Program-made: the position numbers and the translations under genes
The notes under the pieces: model-generated
Database searches by the model: none
What the model saw: only the letters and a program-made list of their open reading frames with translations
What the model was told of the DNA's origin: nothing
Shown: in pieces, positions 33,875 to 46,287 of the stretch
How the letters are laid out: every line of letters begins with the position of its first letter
Numbering within the stretch: the first letter of the stretch is position 1
Assembly (NCBI GenBank): GCA_027924645.1
Contig: BSBN01001483.1
Span: 1,612,001 to 1,676,000, forward strand
Source of the DNA: Cunninghamia lanceolata
Taxonomy: Eukaryota > Streptophyta > Pinopsida > Cupressales > Cupressaceae
DNA: 64,000 nt
Direction: 5' to 3'

Positions 33875-36800
33875 TGTTACATCCCTCTTTTTGGAATCAA
33901 TTATGCTATTTACTTTCTTGAAATTTTCAGTAATATAATATGTTGTGGACAACATGGAAACTAATGATTTATTATACAAAGTTAGTTCTATGAAATTATA
34001 GAATCTAATGATTATGATCAATGTGAGATTGTAGTCTAAATGTCCTTTTTGTTAAGTGAAATGATGTTTTGGATATATTATGTTTTGATTTGGGAACATA
34101 GGTGCTTTGACCACAAAATTGTGTGTGAGACTGTCGTTGTAGGAACAGGTGGACCATGTTCGACAGGAAGAGAAAGTATCTTCGAGAGAGAGTATAGACT
34201 CTGGAAATTAACCATGGGTGTTTGTTAATGAGAACACCAAACAGGTAGATAAACCTTGGAACCATCAATTTAGTCTTGTTTGTCGGTTGGGTTAGTTAAC
34301 TAGATGTTGACGTCAGAGGATAAAGTGTAACATCCTAGTCGAAAGTCGTCATATAGAATCTTGGAGTCGTCAATGTCGTCGTAAGTCCTCCATAGCAAGT
34401 CGACTTATATAGACATTTATTATTTTGTTTATAAGTAATTAAATGAACCTTCTTGTGGCAAAATTGTAAATCATGTCTCGTACTCAAAAGATGCGAGAAG
34501 TCGGCTTTGTGCGTCTAACGATGTAGGAAACTTGTTTGCGTTACGATCAATCCGTCGTGATTGTCGTAAAATGCGTCGAACTTGTGTTGTGAATTTATTC
34601 TTTTCTTGTAGATCAACGAATGTCGATTTGAAACCATAGCGTGAAATAATTTGTTATGGTCGTCATTTTGCATGAGTCTTTTCTTTTAGCTTTGACTGCG
34701 AGTTATTTTTGGTCTAACCTTGAGTCTCTTATCTAGAGTGGTCTTTATCTCCTTTTCTTATTCAACCATAGAGATGCCTTAGGCATTTGTTTATCCGCTA
34801 CCTTGTTGTGTTTAACTCCTCAATTCAATCTTTAAGTTGGTCTTGGAAAGTTAGATGCCTTTATGTTCAAGTGTGGGTGGAGTTGTTGTGTCCACTAGCA
34901 AGCCATGTCATCAAAGGAGCCTCCATTCTTCCTTCTAGCGGTCGTGATAAGTGGAAGTCAGGTAAAAGGCAGTAATGTCGACCCATGTATTTATGATGGT
35001 GGCGGCCGTGAATTTATTGAAAGATTCTCCTTCACCGTGGCGTGAGAGTAAGGAAGTGTTGGCGGTTGAGATAGGTGTCAAAGTTATCTCGTGAGAATAA
35101 AGGTGTAACTGATTATTTTATGCCAGATATTCCTTCATTATTACGGATGCAGAGGCAGCGGTTTGCTCTTACTAAGAAATGAGAGAAAACCGCTGATGGA
35201 AGAGTCTTTTGCTACGTGATATGAGATCTTAGTGTTTAGGTGAGATGAAAGTAGTTAGAAAACCCTCATCGTGGGCAGTAGGTGGCAAAGCTAGAGGAAG
35301 AAACTGCAGAGTGGAGGGAAGAAAAAAATGGCAGGGAGAAAGGCGAGTTACTTACTCCTGCATCGTGGAAAGTGTGGGGAGTTTTTTTTGAGAAGTTGTG
35401 AAAGAAGAGTTTAGAGGTTGCTAAGGGGCAATAAGGGAGAGTTTTTGCACAATATAGGAGTGAGAGAGACGAGAATAAAGGGGGAGCATGTCGTTGTCTT
35501 GAGTAGTAATCGGCAGAGAAGAAAACTGTGGGAGCTGGTCTTCGCTCTGAGTGGTGGTCAGGCAGAGATTGGGATAGGAGATTGTGTTTAGGAGTCCAGA
35601 GGAGGCACGTTTTGCTAGAGGAGTACGTGGAACTTGCCATAGCAAACTTTAGTCCTTTCGACAGGTTTATTTCCCATACTTTTCTTTTTCTCAGCGTAGA
35701 TCTATAAATGTGTCTCATCTATGCATGGATAAATACGTTCAATGAATCGAATATGATGACATTGTCCTCTACTATGAGTTCTGTGTGAAGTTGATCATTA
35801 AAATGGTATCATTACTGTGTTTTGAGATTCAAAAACTCAGAAATAGAAGTATTGCTATCTTCTAGAATTCGTGAGCTCAGAAACTGTAGCATTTTTTGTC
35901 ATGAACGACACTGTATAATAAAAGAACACAATTCTCTAACGTATATACATTTAGGAATGAACTCTTCATGATGCAAGATGTAATTTACCTTCTTTGAATG
36001 ATTGGCAATGATGTATGTTCAAAGAGTTTCCTTTAAGACTGTATTATTAAACTTAAAACTGCCCTTGATGCACTTGAAAAGATAGCTCCATAGTGAGAAA
36101 TCACTTTGCTCCATGCGCATGTTGTGAGGGAGTTTATAAACCTTTGATTTAAAGCATGTTCGGAAAGTAAACTTTAGTGTGATTGGCAACCGGAGAGGTC
36201 ATTGTAACCAGCTAGTGACCTTTTCATCTTATATTTTTAGTTAGAGGTTGACCCTGCGGTTGGTCACCTCCAATGTCATAAGAAAAATTCCAAAACCCTT
36301 TTTTATCTTATTTACGACTTTTATCTTTATGAATCATGTGAAACTATTTGACATGGAAAGAGGAGTAAGAAGTTAAAATTATAGTATTGGTCGAAAACTG
36401 TCATGGTTTAGAAATGAACAAGTAGAGTGGGAAAACCCGCATTTGAATCTAGATTACGTTGCATGCGATGATTGTAGTATCATTTTGTAGACCTTATGAG
36501 TCTAGAATCCTTGAACTCCAGGATAACGGGAAAAATGTTTAAAATACTGGAATATCTTGTGCAAACATGGGAACTGAGTAAACTAGTATGAAACCACTTA
36601 GGAGTGGGTGTTATTTAACAATGTTTTTACATGAATATGGGATTATGAAACTATGAACATGGGATTAGAGTAAATGTTGCGCCATGCGCTATTATAGGAG
36701 GAAATCCTAAACCCTTGAGGTCATCAAGGTCGTCAATTAGTTCAAACTATACAAATAGGAAACTGTAGGATTTCGATCAGTTCAAGTTGAGTAGGGTGGG

Positions 36801-37414
36801 TGAACCAAGTTCATGCGTTCTTAGAACGCTAATTAAAAAAAAATCCTTTGGCCAAGGTGGTGTACTATCCTCAAGTGCATTGAATGTTCACTGTAACTGG
36901 ATGGCGTTTCTTGTGGAGAGTCGTGCATGACTAGAGGGCATCTAGGGATCTGCAAGATAACAAGACATGTAGGTTACAACACCAGAGCTTAGATGGCAAA
37001 CACCGATGGTTATCCTAAGTCTATCCTCTTGAGTAGGGTAGGGCCACTTTCGGTTAGGAAGGAGTGTGGGAGACCGACGGTCTATGGTTGGAGATTAAGC
37101 TCCTTGAAGATACTTTCTCTTCCAAATATTGAGGAATGCTGAGTCTTAAATGTGATGGGTCAACAATCGAGATGCATGTTAATGGTATGTTTCCAATATT
37201 TGTTGATTCAAGAAAATTTCAAATTGTTAAAGAACAAAATGTTTATAATTTATCATTTCTTTCAGTTTTATGAAGATGAGATCATGTTTATGATAAAATG
37301 AAAAATGTTGTAATGGGTTATAGATAAGTTTCTTTTGTATTGGATTACCTAGTAAAAAAAATTACCGTTGTGAAAACCTAGTTACTTCTTGTCATTTCAG
37401 AATTGGATGTTACA
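33875..37414 (+). repeat. 5' LTR of Tekay element
   Basis: A 3,540-bp LTR matched by 42749-46287. Antisense open stretches (for example 35718-35266) are shared by both LTRs but disrupted in the 3' copy. They have no recognisable domain and are probably incidental. Confidence 0.93.
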
Positions 37415-37416
37415 TA

Positions 37417-37428
37417 TGGTATCAGAGC
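37417..37428 (+). promoter_or_regulatory. Primer binding site, initiator-Met tRNA type
   Basis: TGGTATCAGAGC lies two bases after the 5' LTR. This is the standard site complementary to the 3' end of plant tRNA-iMet, used by most plant Copia and chromovirus elements. Confidence 0.92.
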
Positions 37429-37488
37429 TTTAACCAGGTTCAGCACTAGGGCTGATGAGTCCACTAACTTGATTAGGAAATCAACATT

Positions 37489-37965
37489 ATGCGGGTAGCT
37501 AATGATTTGATTTATTGTGCCAAGATGGTATACACCAAGAAAACTGTAAGAAAATCCTTTGCGGGTAAGAAGCGTTATCTGCAAGCTAAGCAGAAGCGGC
37601 TTGCGATGATCAAGACCATAAAGAAAACTAATGATGAAAATGACATTTGTCTTGATGATGTGGAAACCTTAGCCAATGCAATGTCACGACTTAAGCAAGT
37701 GAGGAGAGAACTCCTAGAGGGAGCAGCGACGGCAGCTCAAATCATGATCAACTGCTACTCCTGGATAGTAACTGATAGTGTACCTATTAGTGTACCTGAG
37801 AGTGTACCTATTACTATACCCATGATCACTAGAGATCCTTGTGTAGTACCTAGAGCTGAGATTATTGAGTTATCTTCTGATAGTGAGTCTGAGGGGTATA
37901 CACCTCGTGATTATGTGTCGGACAATGAATCCGAAGGTTACACTCCACTAGTTAATACTAAGTAA
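37489..37965 (+). CDS. Extra ORF between PBS and gag in the Tekay element
   Basis: An uninterrupted 158-codon frame lies in a different frame from gag, 61 bp after the PBS. The likely start is the second Met (MVYTKKTVRKSF). The N-terminal third is strongly basic and probably helical. A middle repeat 'SVPISVPESVPITIP' follows, then 'EIIELSSDSESEGYTP', which has the form of a phospho-regulated SUMO-interaction motif (hydrophobic core followed by Ser/Asp/Glu). The SESEGYTP segment is repeated. I do not know a described function. It is the only frame in this element without a stop, while the polyprotein has seven, though its shortness may explain that. SUMO binding is inference. Confidence 0.55.
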   Translation: MRVANDLIYCAKMVYTKKTVRKSFAGKKRYLQAKQKRLAMIKTIKKTNDENDICLDDVETLANAMSRLKQVRRELLEGAATAAQIMINCYSWIVTDSVPISVPESVPITIPMITRDPCVVPRAEIIELSSDSESEGYTPRDYVSDNESEGYTPLVNTK

Positions 37966-38146
37966 AAACATGAGATATGTCTATCTCTAATGATGTTGAA
38001 ACAATTTTGCAAAATGAATAAAGACAAAATTTTGGTTTGAGAACAATTATGATTATGATCAATTGTGGTGTTCTTTTTATGATGATTAATGTAATAAGCG
38101 TATAACTGATTAGTATATGTTTAAACAGGTGTGAAACTAAACTAGC

Positions 38147-39230
38147 ATGGACCAATCAGAGTTTAACGAGGGGGAGGATCGGGAAGGTCATAACTCTCGG
38201 GAAAACTCCATTGACAAGTTGGATAGGATTCTAAACATGCTCACTGAAACCAAGGAAAGGTTGAACAAACTAGAGAAGAAAATGGATGAAACTGGCAATA
38301 CAGAGGGTGGAAACGAGAACTCACGTTATACAAGCAAAAGTAAACATTGGGAAAATGGCACGTCAAGTGAAAATCCTGCCGATAGTGAAATTCAAAGAAA
38401 AACCAAGGATAAACTTGCTTTAGAGTTATCTAAGCATATGAAGAAGGTTAACCCTCCAAAGTTCGATGGAACGAAAACTGGAGATGCAGTGGAAGCATGG
38501 TTAACGGAGATGGAGAAATATTTTGAGATCAGAAACTACTCTGAGGTTACTAAAGCCGTGTGGGGAGCTTATCAGCTATCTGGGGAAGCATCCACTTGGT
38601 GGATGAATAAGAAAATGGAGCTGGAATTAAGTCCCTTGAAGGTGACATGGGATGAATTCGTAGAACTATTCTGAAAACGGTGGTTACCTCAGTTATATTT
38701 TGATCAGAAGTTAATAGATTTCCAAAACCTCAGGCAAGGTGAACTATCTGTGGTCGAGTATGCAGAAAAATTCACTAGACTGTTGAAGTATGTCCCTTAA
38801 TACCAAAAGGATGAAAGGTTCTGAATCAGAAAATTCATCATGGGACTCAATCCTCAGATCGGCGGTGAGGTGGAGGTGCATGGTCCAACCACAATGGATC
38901 AAGTTTATGAAAAGGTGATTAAACAGGAGCAGAAGATCAAATCTATCTCTGCTTACCATGATAAGAAATGCAAGAAGTTTGATAAGAACTACAACGATCA
39001 GTCTTATAAAAGGAAAAATGAGAAGGGATATGGAAACAGGAGGTTTGATAAGGGAAATCAAAAGAATCAAGGGGGATTTGGTAATGAGCGAAGAGGCGAA
39101 GATTATAAGAGAAATGTAAATTTTAAGAAGAATGGTGATTTTGCAAGTAGGCCATCTTAGAAGCGAGGACCTATAGGAGGATGCTTTTCTTGTGGAGGAG
39201 ATCATTATGCCAACCGTTTCCCTAATAAGA
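38147..39230 (+). pseudogene. Tekay Gag
   Basis: Gag starts at ATG 38147 with a coiled-coil segment ('LDRILNMLTETKERLNKLEKK'). The Retrotrans_gag core follows ('PPKFDGTKTGDAVEAWLTEME', 'AYQLSGEASTWW'), then 'RKFIMGLNPQI', a Lys/Asn/Gly-rich basic tail, and a zinc knuckle at about 39180-39224. That knuckle has lost its last cysteine (C-X2-C-X4-H-X4-Phe). Breaks in the same frame are TGA 38672, TAA 38798, TGA 38822 and TAG 39158. Both TGA codons stand where the family usually has arginine. The protein would form particles and package RNA. Confidence 0.88.
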
Positions 39231-39319
39231 AGCTGAATGGGAGGCCTAGGAACACGGAACTTCCTTCACAACAGGAAGCATTTCAACAAAGGATTCATGC
39301 TGCCCTTGACAATCAACAA

Positions 39320-39780
39320 GTGGAGTATCAGATCACCCCTATTGAGATGACAGGTACTTTATTCAGAGTTCCTGTTTCTATTCTATTTGATACTAGTGCA
39401 ACAGAAAATTTTGTGTCACCTAGAGTCTTAAGTAAATTTTCTAGAAAAGCTGGTTTTATGTCAAAACCATGGATAGTTGAGTATGCAAATAACTCAAAGG
39501 CTCAGGTAGAGCAATGTTTGTTCGAAGCTAGGATTGATGTTTCTAACTTCACCACTAAGGCAAATTTGTACGTAGCACCTTTAGGGTCCTACGATGTCAT
39601 CCTAGGAATGAACTGGTTGTGGAAACATCGAGCCAAAGTAGATTGTTTTCATAAAACCATTGAGTGTCTGGATGAGATGGGCAAAATAGTAAATCTCCAA
39701 GGAATTCAAAGGGAAATAAGGGTTAGATCTATTTCTTCAAAACAACTAAAACGGGCTAGGCGAAAGGGATGTCAACTTTT
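39320..39780 (+). pseudogene. Tekay protease
   Basis: The retropepsin-like active site is at about 39386-39420, '[15 protein letters not shown]', where the family has Asp-Thr/Ser-Gly-Ala. Glycine is replaced by serine here, probably inactivating. Downstream '[13 protein letters not shown]' matches the conserved hydrophobic-Gly-Met-Asp/Asn-Trp-Leu motif of chromovirus proteases. It is in frame with Gag and RT. Confidence 0.85.
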
Positions 39781-39839
39781 TGTGATCAAGATGGACCTAG
39801 TAGAGGAAACCTTGGAGAAACAATCATTTGAGGAAAGAT

Positions 39840-41230
39840 ATCCATATCTATGCAACTTTAGGGATGTATTTCCCGAGGAATTACTAGGCTTGCCTCCGAA
39901 GAGAGCATTTGACTTTGGCATAGATATTAAACCAGGATCGGAGCCAATCTCTAAAGCTCCGTATCGTATGACTACCACCGAACTTATGGAATTAAAAGCT
40001 CAGTTGCAGGAGCTTTTGTCTAAGAATTTAATTAGGCCAAGTGTATCACCATGGGGAGCCCCGGTTATCTTTGTCAAAAAGAAAGATGGAACTCTAAGGA
40101 TGTGCATAGATTATAGGATGCTTAACAAGGCAACTATAAAGAACAAGTATCCCTTGCCATGAATTGATGATCTATTTGACCAAATGCATGGCGCATCGGT
40201 CTTTTCCAAGATAGATCTGAGATCTGGATACCATCAGTTAAGGTTGAAAGATGAAGATATTCCCAAGACAGCATTTAGAACGAGGTATGGTCATTATGAG
40301 TTCACGGTGTTGCCGTTTGGATTGACCAACGCACCTGCTGCTTTCATTAATCTCATGAATAGTGTATTCAGAGATTGTCTTGATAAGTTTGTGCTAGTTT
40401 TTATTGATGATATCCTGATCTATTCCAAAAATGAAGAGGAGCATGCACGACATCTTCAAATAGTCTTGCAACAATTAAGGGAACAGAAATTGTATGCGAA
40501 ACTCTCAAAGTGCACCTTCTTTCAGAAAGAAGTACAGTATTTGGGGCACATAATATCAGCTGATGGGATATCAGTTGATCCAGCCAAAATAAAAGCTATT
40601 ATGGAATGGCCTGAACCTACCAATGTGTCAGAGGTACGAAGTTTCATGGGATTGGTAGGGTATTACAGGATATTTGTGTTGAATTTCTCAAGCATTGCTA
40701 GCCCAATTACCTCTTTGCAGAGAAAAGGAAAAAGGTTTGTTTGGACGGATGAATGTCAAAAGGCTTTTGACTTGTTAAAAGAAAAATTAACAACCGCTCC
40801 AATTCTGAAAGTTCCTAATCCTAAGGGAGAGTTTGAGGTTATCACTAATGCCTCGGGGGAAGGATTGGGAGGTGTGCTTATGCAAGATGGCAGGGTAGTA
40901 GCCTATGAGTCAAGGAAGCTGAAAAACTATGAGCAGAACTATGCTCCTCATGACCTAGAGATGGTAGTAGTGGTTCACGCCCTTCAGATGTGGCGACATT
41001 ATTTGTTGGGAAGGACTTTTATTTTAAAATCTGATCACCAAAGCCTTCGCTACATATTCACACAACCTAATCTCAATGCAAGGCAAAGGAGATGGTTGGA
41101 ATTAATATCAGATTATGATTTTGAAATTTCTTATATCAAAGGCAAGGAAAACCGAGTAGCTGATGCCTTAAGTAGAAGAAGGCACATAGCCTCTATAATC
41201 TCCATACATGCTAACTTTAAAGACTTAGTA
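39840..41230 (+). pseudogene. Tekay reverse transcriptase and RNase H
   Basis: RT motifs in order are '[17 protein letters not shown]', '[20 protein letters not shown]', '[19 protein letters not shown]', '[12 protein letters not shown]' and '[10 protein letters not shown]' (catalytic F-I-D-D, about 40399-40425). RNase H follows at about 40840-41190. Its first catalytic Asp is changed (T-N-A-S for TDAS), while '[10 protein letters not shown]' and '[10 protein letters not shown]' are kept. TGA 40160 falls in '[15 protein letters not shown]', an Arg position in relatives. Confidence 0.92.
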
Positions 41231-42460
41231 TTGCAAAACTTATCTGGAGATGAGTATTATGAACAAGTGAAACAGGCTCTGCACTCAAACCCTAAGGACC
41301 CAAGATATGACGGATTCAGTTTTGAATCCAATGGATTGATGAGATTCAAGGGAATAATTTATGTTCCTGATTCAGTAGAACTTAGAAACCTTGTGTGGAA
41401 GGAAGTTCACTGTGCTCCTTACTCTGGACACCCTGGTGTAACAAAACTATTAGCAGATGTCAAGCCATTATATTTCTGGAAGGGAATGAAAAGCGATGCT
41501 GCAAAGTTTGTAGCTAGTTGTTTGGAGTGTCAGAGAGTTATGGCAGAACACCAACATCCTACTGGATTGTTATACCCACATGATATTCTAGAGTGGAAAT
41601 GGCAAGTTATTAGTATGGATTTTGTCCAGGGGTTACCAATGTCTAAGAATAGGCATGATGCAATATTGGTTGTTGTGGATAAACTAACCAAGGTCGCACA
41701 TTTCATACCTAGAAATTTGACAGATGGAGCACATCTTTTGGCTCAAAAATTTGTGCAAGAAATTTTCAGATTGCATGGGGTACTTGAAAAGATAATATAT
41801 GATAGAGATGCTCGGATAACTTCCTGATTTTGGCAAACCTTATTCTCTGCATTAGGGACTAAATTGAATGTAAGTACTGCTTATCATCCTGAAACTGATG
41901 GACAGACAGAAAGAGTGAATCAGGTATTAGAAGACCTTTTGAGAATGTATTGCATGGATCAGCAATACAGATGGGAGGAATATCTACCTCTTGTCGAATT
42001 TGCCTATAACAACTCCTATCATTCTGCCATTAAGATGGCGCCATTTGAAGCATTATATGGAAGGAAATGCAGAACTCCTATAAGCTGGGATAAGTTGGAA
42101 GATAGGATAAGCATTGGACCTGAAATGCTTGCTGATATGGAAGAAAAAGTAAAAATGATTAGGAAGAGGTTGGTAGAAGCCAATGACAGGCAAAAGAGTT
42201 ATGCAGATCGCAAACGAGTGCCTAGACACTTCTCTGTTGGCGAGAAGGTGCTTTTGCAAGTGAAACCCCAAAAGAGTTCTATAAAATTTGGTAAATCTTT
42301 GAAATTGGCTCCTCGTTATGTCAGACCTTTCGAAGTTCTTGAGATTATCAATCCAGTTGCCTACAAAGTTGCTCTACCTCCAGCCTTGTCTAAGATGCAT
42401 AGTGTTTTTCATGTTTCGTATTTAAAGAAATATTTTGTAGGTAATAACCACATCCTTAAC
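41231..42460 (+). pseudogene. Tekay integrase
   Basis: An H2C2 finger ('[19 protein letters not shown]' to 'CLECQR') lies at about 41408-41532. The catalytic core has '[10 protein letters not shown]', '[11 protein letters not shown]' and 'YHPETDGQTERVNQVLED'. The GPY-type C-terminal part has 'ALYGRKCRTPISW' and 'VFHVSYLKKY'. TGA 41825 sits in 'RITS-stop-FWQTL', where relatives have Arg (CGA). Confidence 0.92.
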
Positions 42461-42479
42461 TGGAATTCCTTACAGATGC

Positions 42480-42673
42480 AAGAACCTGGGTTGGTTGTGA
42501 TCGAACCACTCAAGGTGCTCGAAATGCGTAAACTTCGTTTACGTAATCGAGAAGTTTTGCAATGCAAAATATAGTGGGACCAATATGGCGAGGATAGCGC
42601 CACTTGGGAAGACTATAAAGAAATTTACCAAAGATTTCCTAAACTTTTCAAAGACATTAATGTTGCTTTATAA
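42480..42673 (+). pseudogene. Tekay C-terminal chromodomain
   Basis: After integrase the frame continues with 'LEMRKLRLRNREVLQCKI', a TAG at 42572, then 'WDQYGEDSATWEDYKEIYQ' and 'RFPKLF', ending at TAA 42671. The 'W...E-ATWE' block is the chromodomain core seen in Tekay/Del integrases (V-x-W-x-x-x-x-x-E-x-x-TWE). It probably guides integration to heterochromatin, as established for chromoviruses. Confidence 0.8.
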
Positions 42674-42734
42674 AAAGTTTGTTTTAAGTTTAAATTTTGC
42701 TTGATAAACTTAATCATCGGGGATGATGATTTTT

Positions 42735-42746
42735 AAAGGGGAAGGA
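42735..42746 (+). promoter_or_regulatory. Polypurine tract of Tekay element
   Basis: AAAGGGGAAGGA lies two bases before the 3' LTR, the usual plus-strand primer position. Its purity contrasts with the weak tract in the Tat elements. Confidence 0.88.
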
Positions 42747-42748
42747 TA

Positions 42749-45700
42749 TGTTACATCCCTCTTTTTGGAATCAATTATGCTATTTACTTTCTTGAAATTT
42801 TTAGTAATATAATATGTTGTGGACAACATGGAAACTAATGATTTATTATACAAAGTTAGTTCTATGAAATTATAGAATCTAATGATTATGATCAATGTGA
42901 GATTGTAGACTAAATGTCCTTTTTGTTAAGTGAAATGATGTTTTGGATATATTATGTTTTGATTTGGGAACATAGGTGCTTTGACCACAAAATTGTGTGT
43001 GAGACTGTCGTTGCAGGAACAGGTGGACCATGTTCGACAGGAAGAGAAAGTATCTTCGAGAGAGAGTATAGACTCTGGAAATTAACCATGGGTGTTTGTT
43101 AATGAGAACGCCAAACAAGTAGATAAACCTTGGAACCATCAATTTAGTCTTGTTTATCGGTTGGGTTAGTTAACTAGATGTCGACGTCAGAGGATAAAGT
43201 GTAACATCCTAGTCGAAAGTCATCATATAGAATCTTGGAGTCGTCGATGTCGTCGTAAGTCCTCCATAGCAAGTTGACTTATATAGACGTTTATTATTTC
43301 ATTTATAAGTAATTAAATGAACCTTCTTGTGGCGAAATTGTAAATCATGTCTCATAGTCGAAAGATGCGAGAAGTCAGCTTTGTGCATCTAACGATGTAG
43401 GAAACTTGTTTGCGTTACGATCAATCCGTCGTGATTGTCGTAAAACGCGTCGAACTTGTGTTGTGAATTTATTCTTTTCTTGTAGATCGATGAATGTCGA
43501 TTTGAAACCATAGCGTGAAATAATTTGTTATGGTCGTCGTTTAGCATGAGTCTTTTCTTTTAGCTTTGACCGTGAGTTATTTTTGGTCTGACCTTGAGTC
43601 TCTTATCTAGAGTGGTCTTTATCTCCTTTTCTTATTCAACCATAGAGATGCCTTAGGCATTTGTTTATCCGCTACCTTATTGTGTTTAACTCCTCAATTC
43701 AATCTTTAAGTTGGTCTTGGAAAGTTAGATGCCTTTATGTTCGAGTGTGGGCGGAGTTGTTGTGTCCACTAGTAAGCCATGTCATCAAAGAAGCCTCCAT
43801 TCTTCCTTCTAGCGGTCGTGATAAGTGGAAGTCAGGTAAAAGGCAGTAATGTCGACCCATGTATTTATGATGGTGGCGGCCGTGAACTTATTGAAAGATT
43901 CTCCTTCACCGTGGCATGAGAGTAAGGAAGTGTTGGCGGTTGAGATAGGTGTCGAAGCTATCTCATGAGAATAAAGGTGTAACCGATTATTTTACGCCAG
44001 ATATTCCTTCATTATTGTGGATGTAGAGGCAGTGGTTTGTTGTTACTAAGAAACGAGAGAAAACCGCTGATGGAAGAGTCTTTTGCTACGTGATGTGAGA
44101 TCTTAGTGTTTAGGTGAGATGAAAGTAGTTAGAAAACCATCATCATGGGCAGTAGGTGGCGAACCTAGAGGAAGAAACTGAGGAGTGGAGGGAAGAAAAA
44201 AATGGCAGGGAGAAAGGCAAGTTACTTACTTCTGCATCGTGGAAAGTGTGGGGAGTTTTTTTTGAGAAGTTGCGAAAGGAGAGTTTAGAGGTTGCTAAGG
44301 GGCAGTAAGGGAGAGTTTTTGCACAATATAGGAGTGAGAAAGACGAGAATAAAGGGGAGCCTGTTTTTGTCTTGAGTAGTAATCGACAGAGAAGAAAACT
44401 GCGGGAGCTGGTCTTCGCTCTGAGTGGTGGTCAAGTAGAGATTGGGATAGGAGATTGTGTTTAGGAGTCCAGAGGAGGCACGTTTTGCTAGAGGAGTACG
44501 TGGAACTTGCCATAGCAAACTTCAGTCCTTTCGACAGGTTTATTTCCCATACTTTTCTTTTTCTCAGCGTAGATCTGTAAATGTGTCTCATCTATGCATG
44601 GATAAATATGTTCAATGAATCGAATATGATGACATTGTCCTCTACTATGAGTTCTGTGTGATGTTGATCATTAAAATGGTATCATTACTGTGTTTTGAGA
44701 TTCAAAAACTCAGAAATAGAAGTATTGCTATCTTCTAGAATTCGTGAACTTAGAAACTGTAGCATTTCTTGTCATGAACGACACTGTATAATAAAAGAAC
44801 ACAGTTCTCTAACATATATACATTTAGGAACGAACTCTTCATGATGCAAGATGTAATTTACCTTCTTTGAATGATTGGCAATGATGTATGTTCAAAGAGT
44901 TTCCTTTAAGACTGTATTATTAAACTTAAAACTACCCTTGATGCACTTGAAAAGATAGCTCCATAGTGAGAAATCACTTTGCTCCACGTGCATGTTGTGA
45001 GGGAGTTTATAAACCTTTGATTTAAAACATGTTTGGAAAGTAAACTTTAGTGTGATTGGCAACCGGAGAGGTCGTTGTAACCAGCTAGTGACCTTTTCAT
45101 CTTATATTTTTAGTTAGAGGTTGACCCTGTGGTTGGTCACCTCCAATGTCATAAGAAAAATTCCAAAACCCTTTTTTATCTTATTTACGACTTTTATCTT
45201 TATGAATCATGTGAAACTATTTGACATGGAAAGAGGAGTAAGAAGTTAAAATTATAGTATTGGTCGAAAACCGTCATGGTTTAGAAATGAACAAGTAGAG
45301 TGGGAAAACCCGCATTTGAATCTAGATTACATTGCATGCAATGATTCTAGTATCATTTTGTAGACCTTATGAGTCTAGAATCCTTGAACTCCGGGATAAC
45401 GGGAAAAATGTTTAAAATACTAGAATATCTTGTGCAAACATGGGAACCGAGTAAACTAGTATGAAACCACTTAGGAGTGGGTGTTATTTAACAATGTTTT
45501 TACATGAATATGGGATTATGAAATTATGAACACGGGATTAGAGTAAATGTTGCGCCATGCGCTATTACAGGAGGAAATCCTAAACCCTTGAGGTCATCAA
45601 GGTCGTCAATTAGTTCAAACTATACAAATAGGAAACTGTAGGATTTTGATCAGTTCAAGTCAAGTAGGGTGGGTGAACCAAGTTCATGCATTCTTAGAAC

Positions 45701-46287
45701 GCTAATTAAAAAAAATCCTTTAGCTAAGGTGGTGTACTATCCTCAAGTGCATCGAATGTTCACTGTAACTGGATGGCGTTTCTTGTGGAGAGTCGTGCAT
45801 GACTAGAGGGTATCTAGGGATTTGCACGATAACAAGACACGTAGGTTACAACACCAGAGCTCAGATGGCAAACACCGATGGTTATCCTAAGTCTATCCTC
45901 TTGAGTAGGGTAGGGCCACTTCCGGTTAGGAAGGAGTGCGGAAGACCGACGGTCTGTGGTTGGAGGTTAAGCTGCTTGAAGATACTTTCTCTTCCAAATA
46001 CTGAGGAATGCCGAGTCTTGAATGTGACGGGTCGACAATCGAGATGCATGTTAATGGTATGTTTCCAATATTTGTTGATTCAAGAAAATTTCAAATTGTT
46101 AAAGAACAAAATGTTTATAATTTATCATTTCTTTCAGTTTTCTGAAGATGAGATCATGTTTATGATAAAATGAAAAATGTTGTAATGGGTTATAGATAAG
46201 TTTCTTTTATATTGGATTACCTAGTAAAAAAAAATTACCGTTGTGAAAACCTAGTTACTTCTTGTCATTTCAGAATTGGATGTTACA
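42749..46287 (+). repeat. 3' LTR of Tekay element
   Basis: A 3,539-bp copy of the 5' LTR, starting after the polypurine tract and ending in TGTTACA before the CTATC duplication. Confidence 0.93.

Larger units (their letters stand above)
33875..46287 (+). mobile_element. Tekay/Del-type chromovirus (complete, decayed)
   Basis: The 12.4-kb element has LTRs of 3,540 and 3,539 bp, TGTTACATCC...GATGTTACA ends and a CTATC duplication (33870-33874, 46288-46292). An initiator-Met-type PBS, a polypurine tract and the order extra ORF, gag, protease, RT, RNase H, integrase, chromodomain are all present. The polyprotein from ATG 38147 to TAA 42671 stays in one frame with seven stops (4 TGA, 1 TAA, 2 TAG). 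The first ~185 bp of the LTRs differ at two sites, so it is younger than the Tat copies. It is nested in an opposite-strand LTR of a related family. Confidence 0.93.

Noticed and set aside
35266..35718. 150-codon antisense ORF in the Tekay LTR
   Set aside because: The 3' LTR copy is shortened by frame changes, and there is no recognisable domain or signal; probably incidental.
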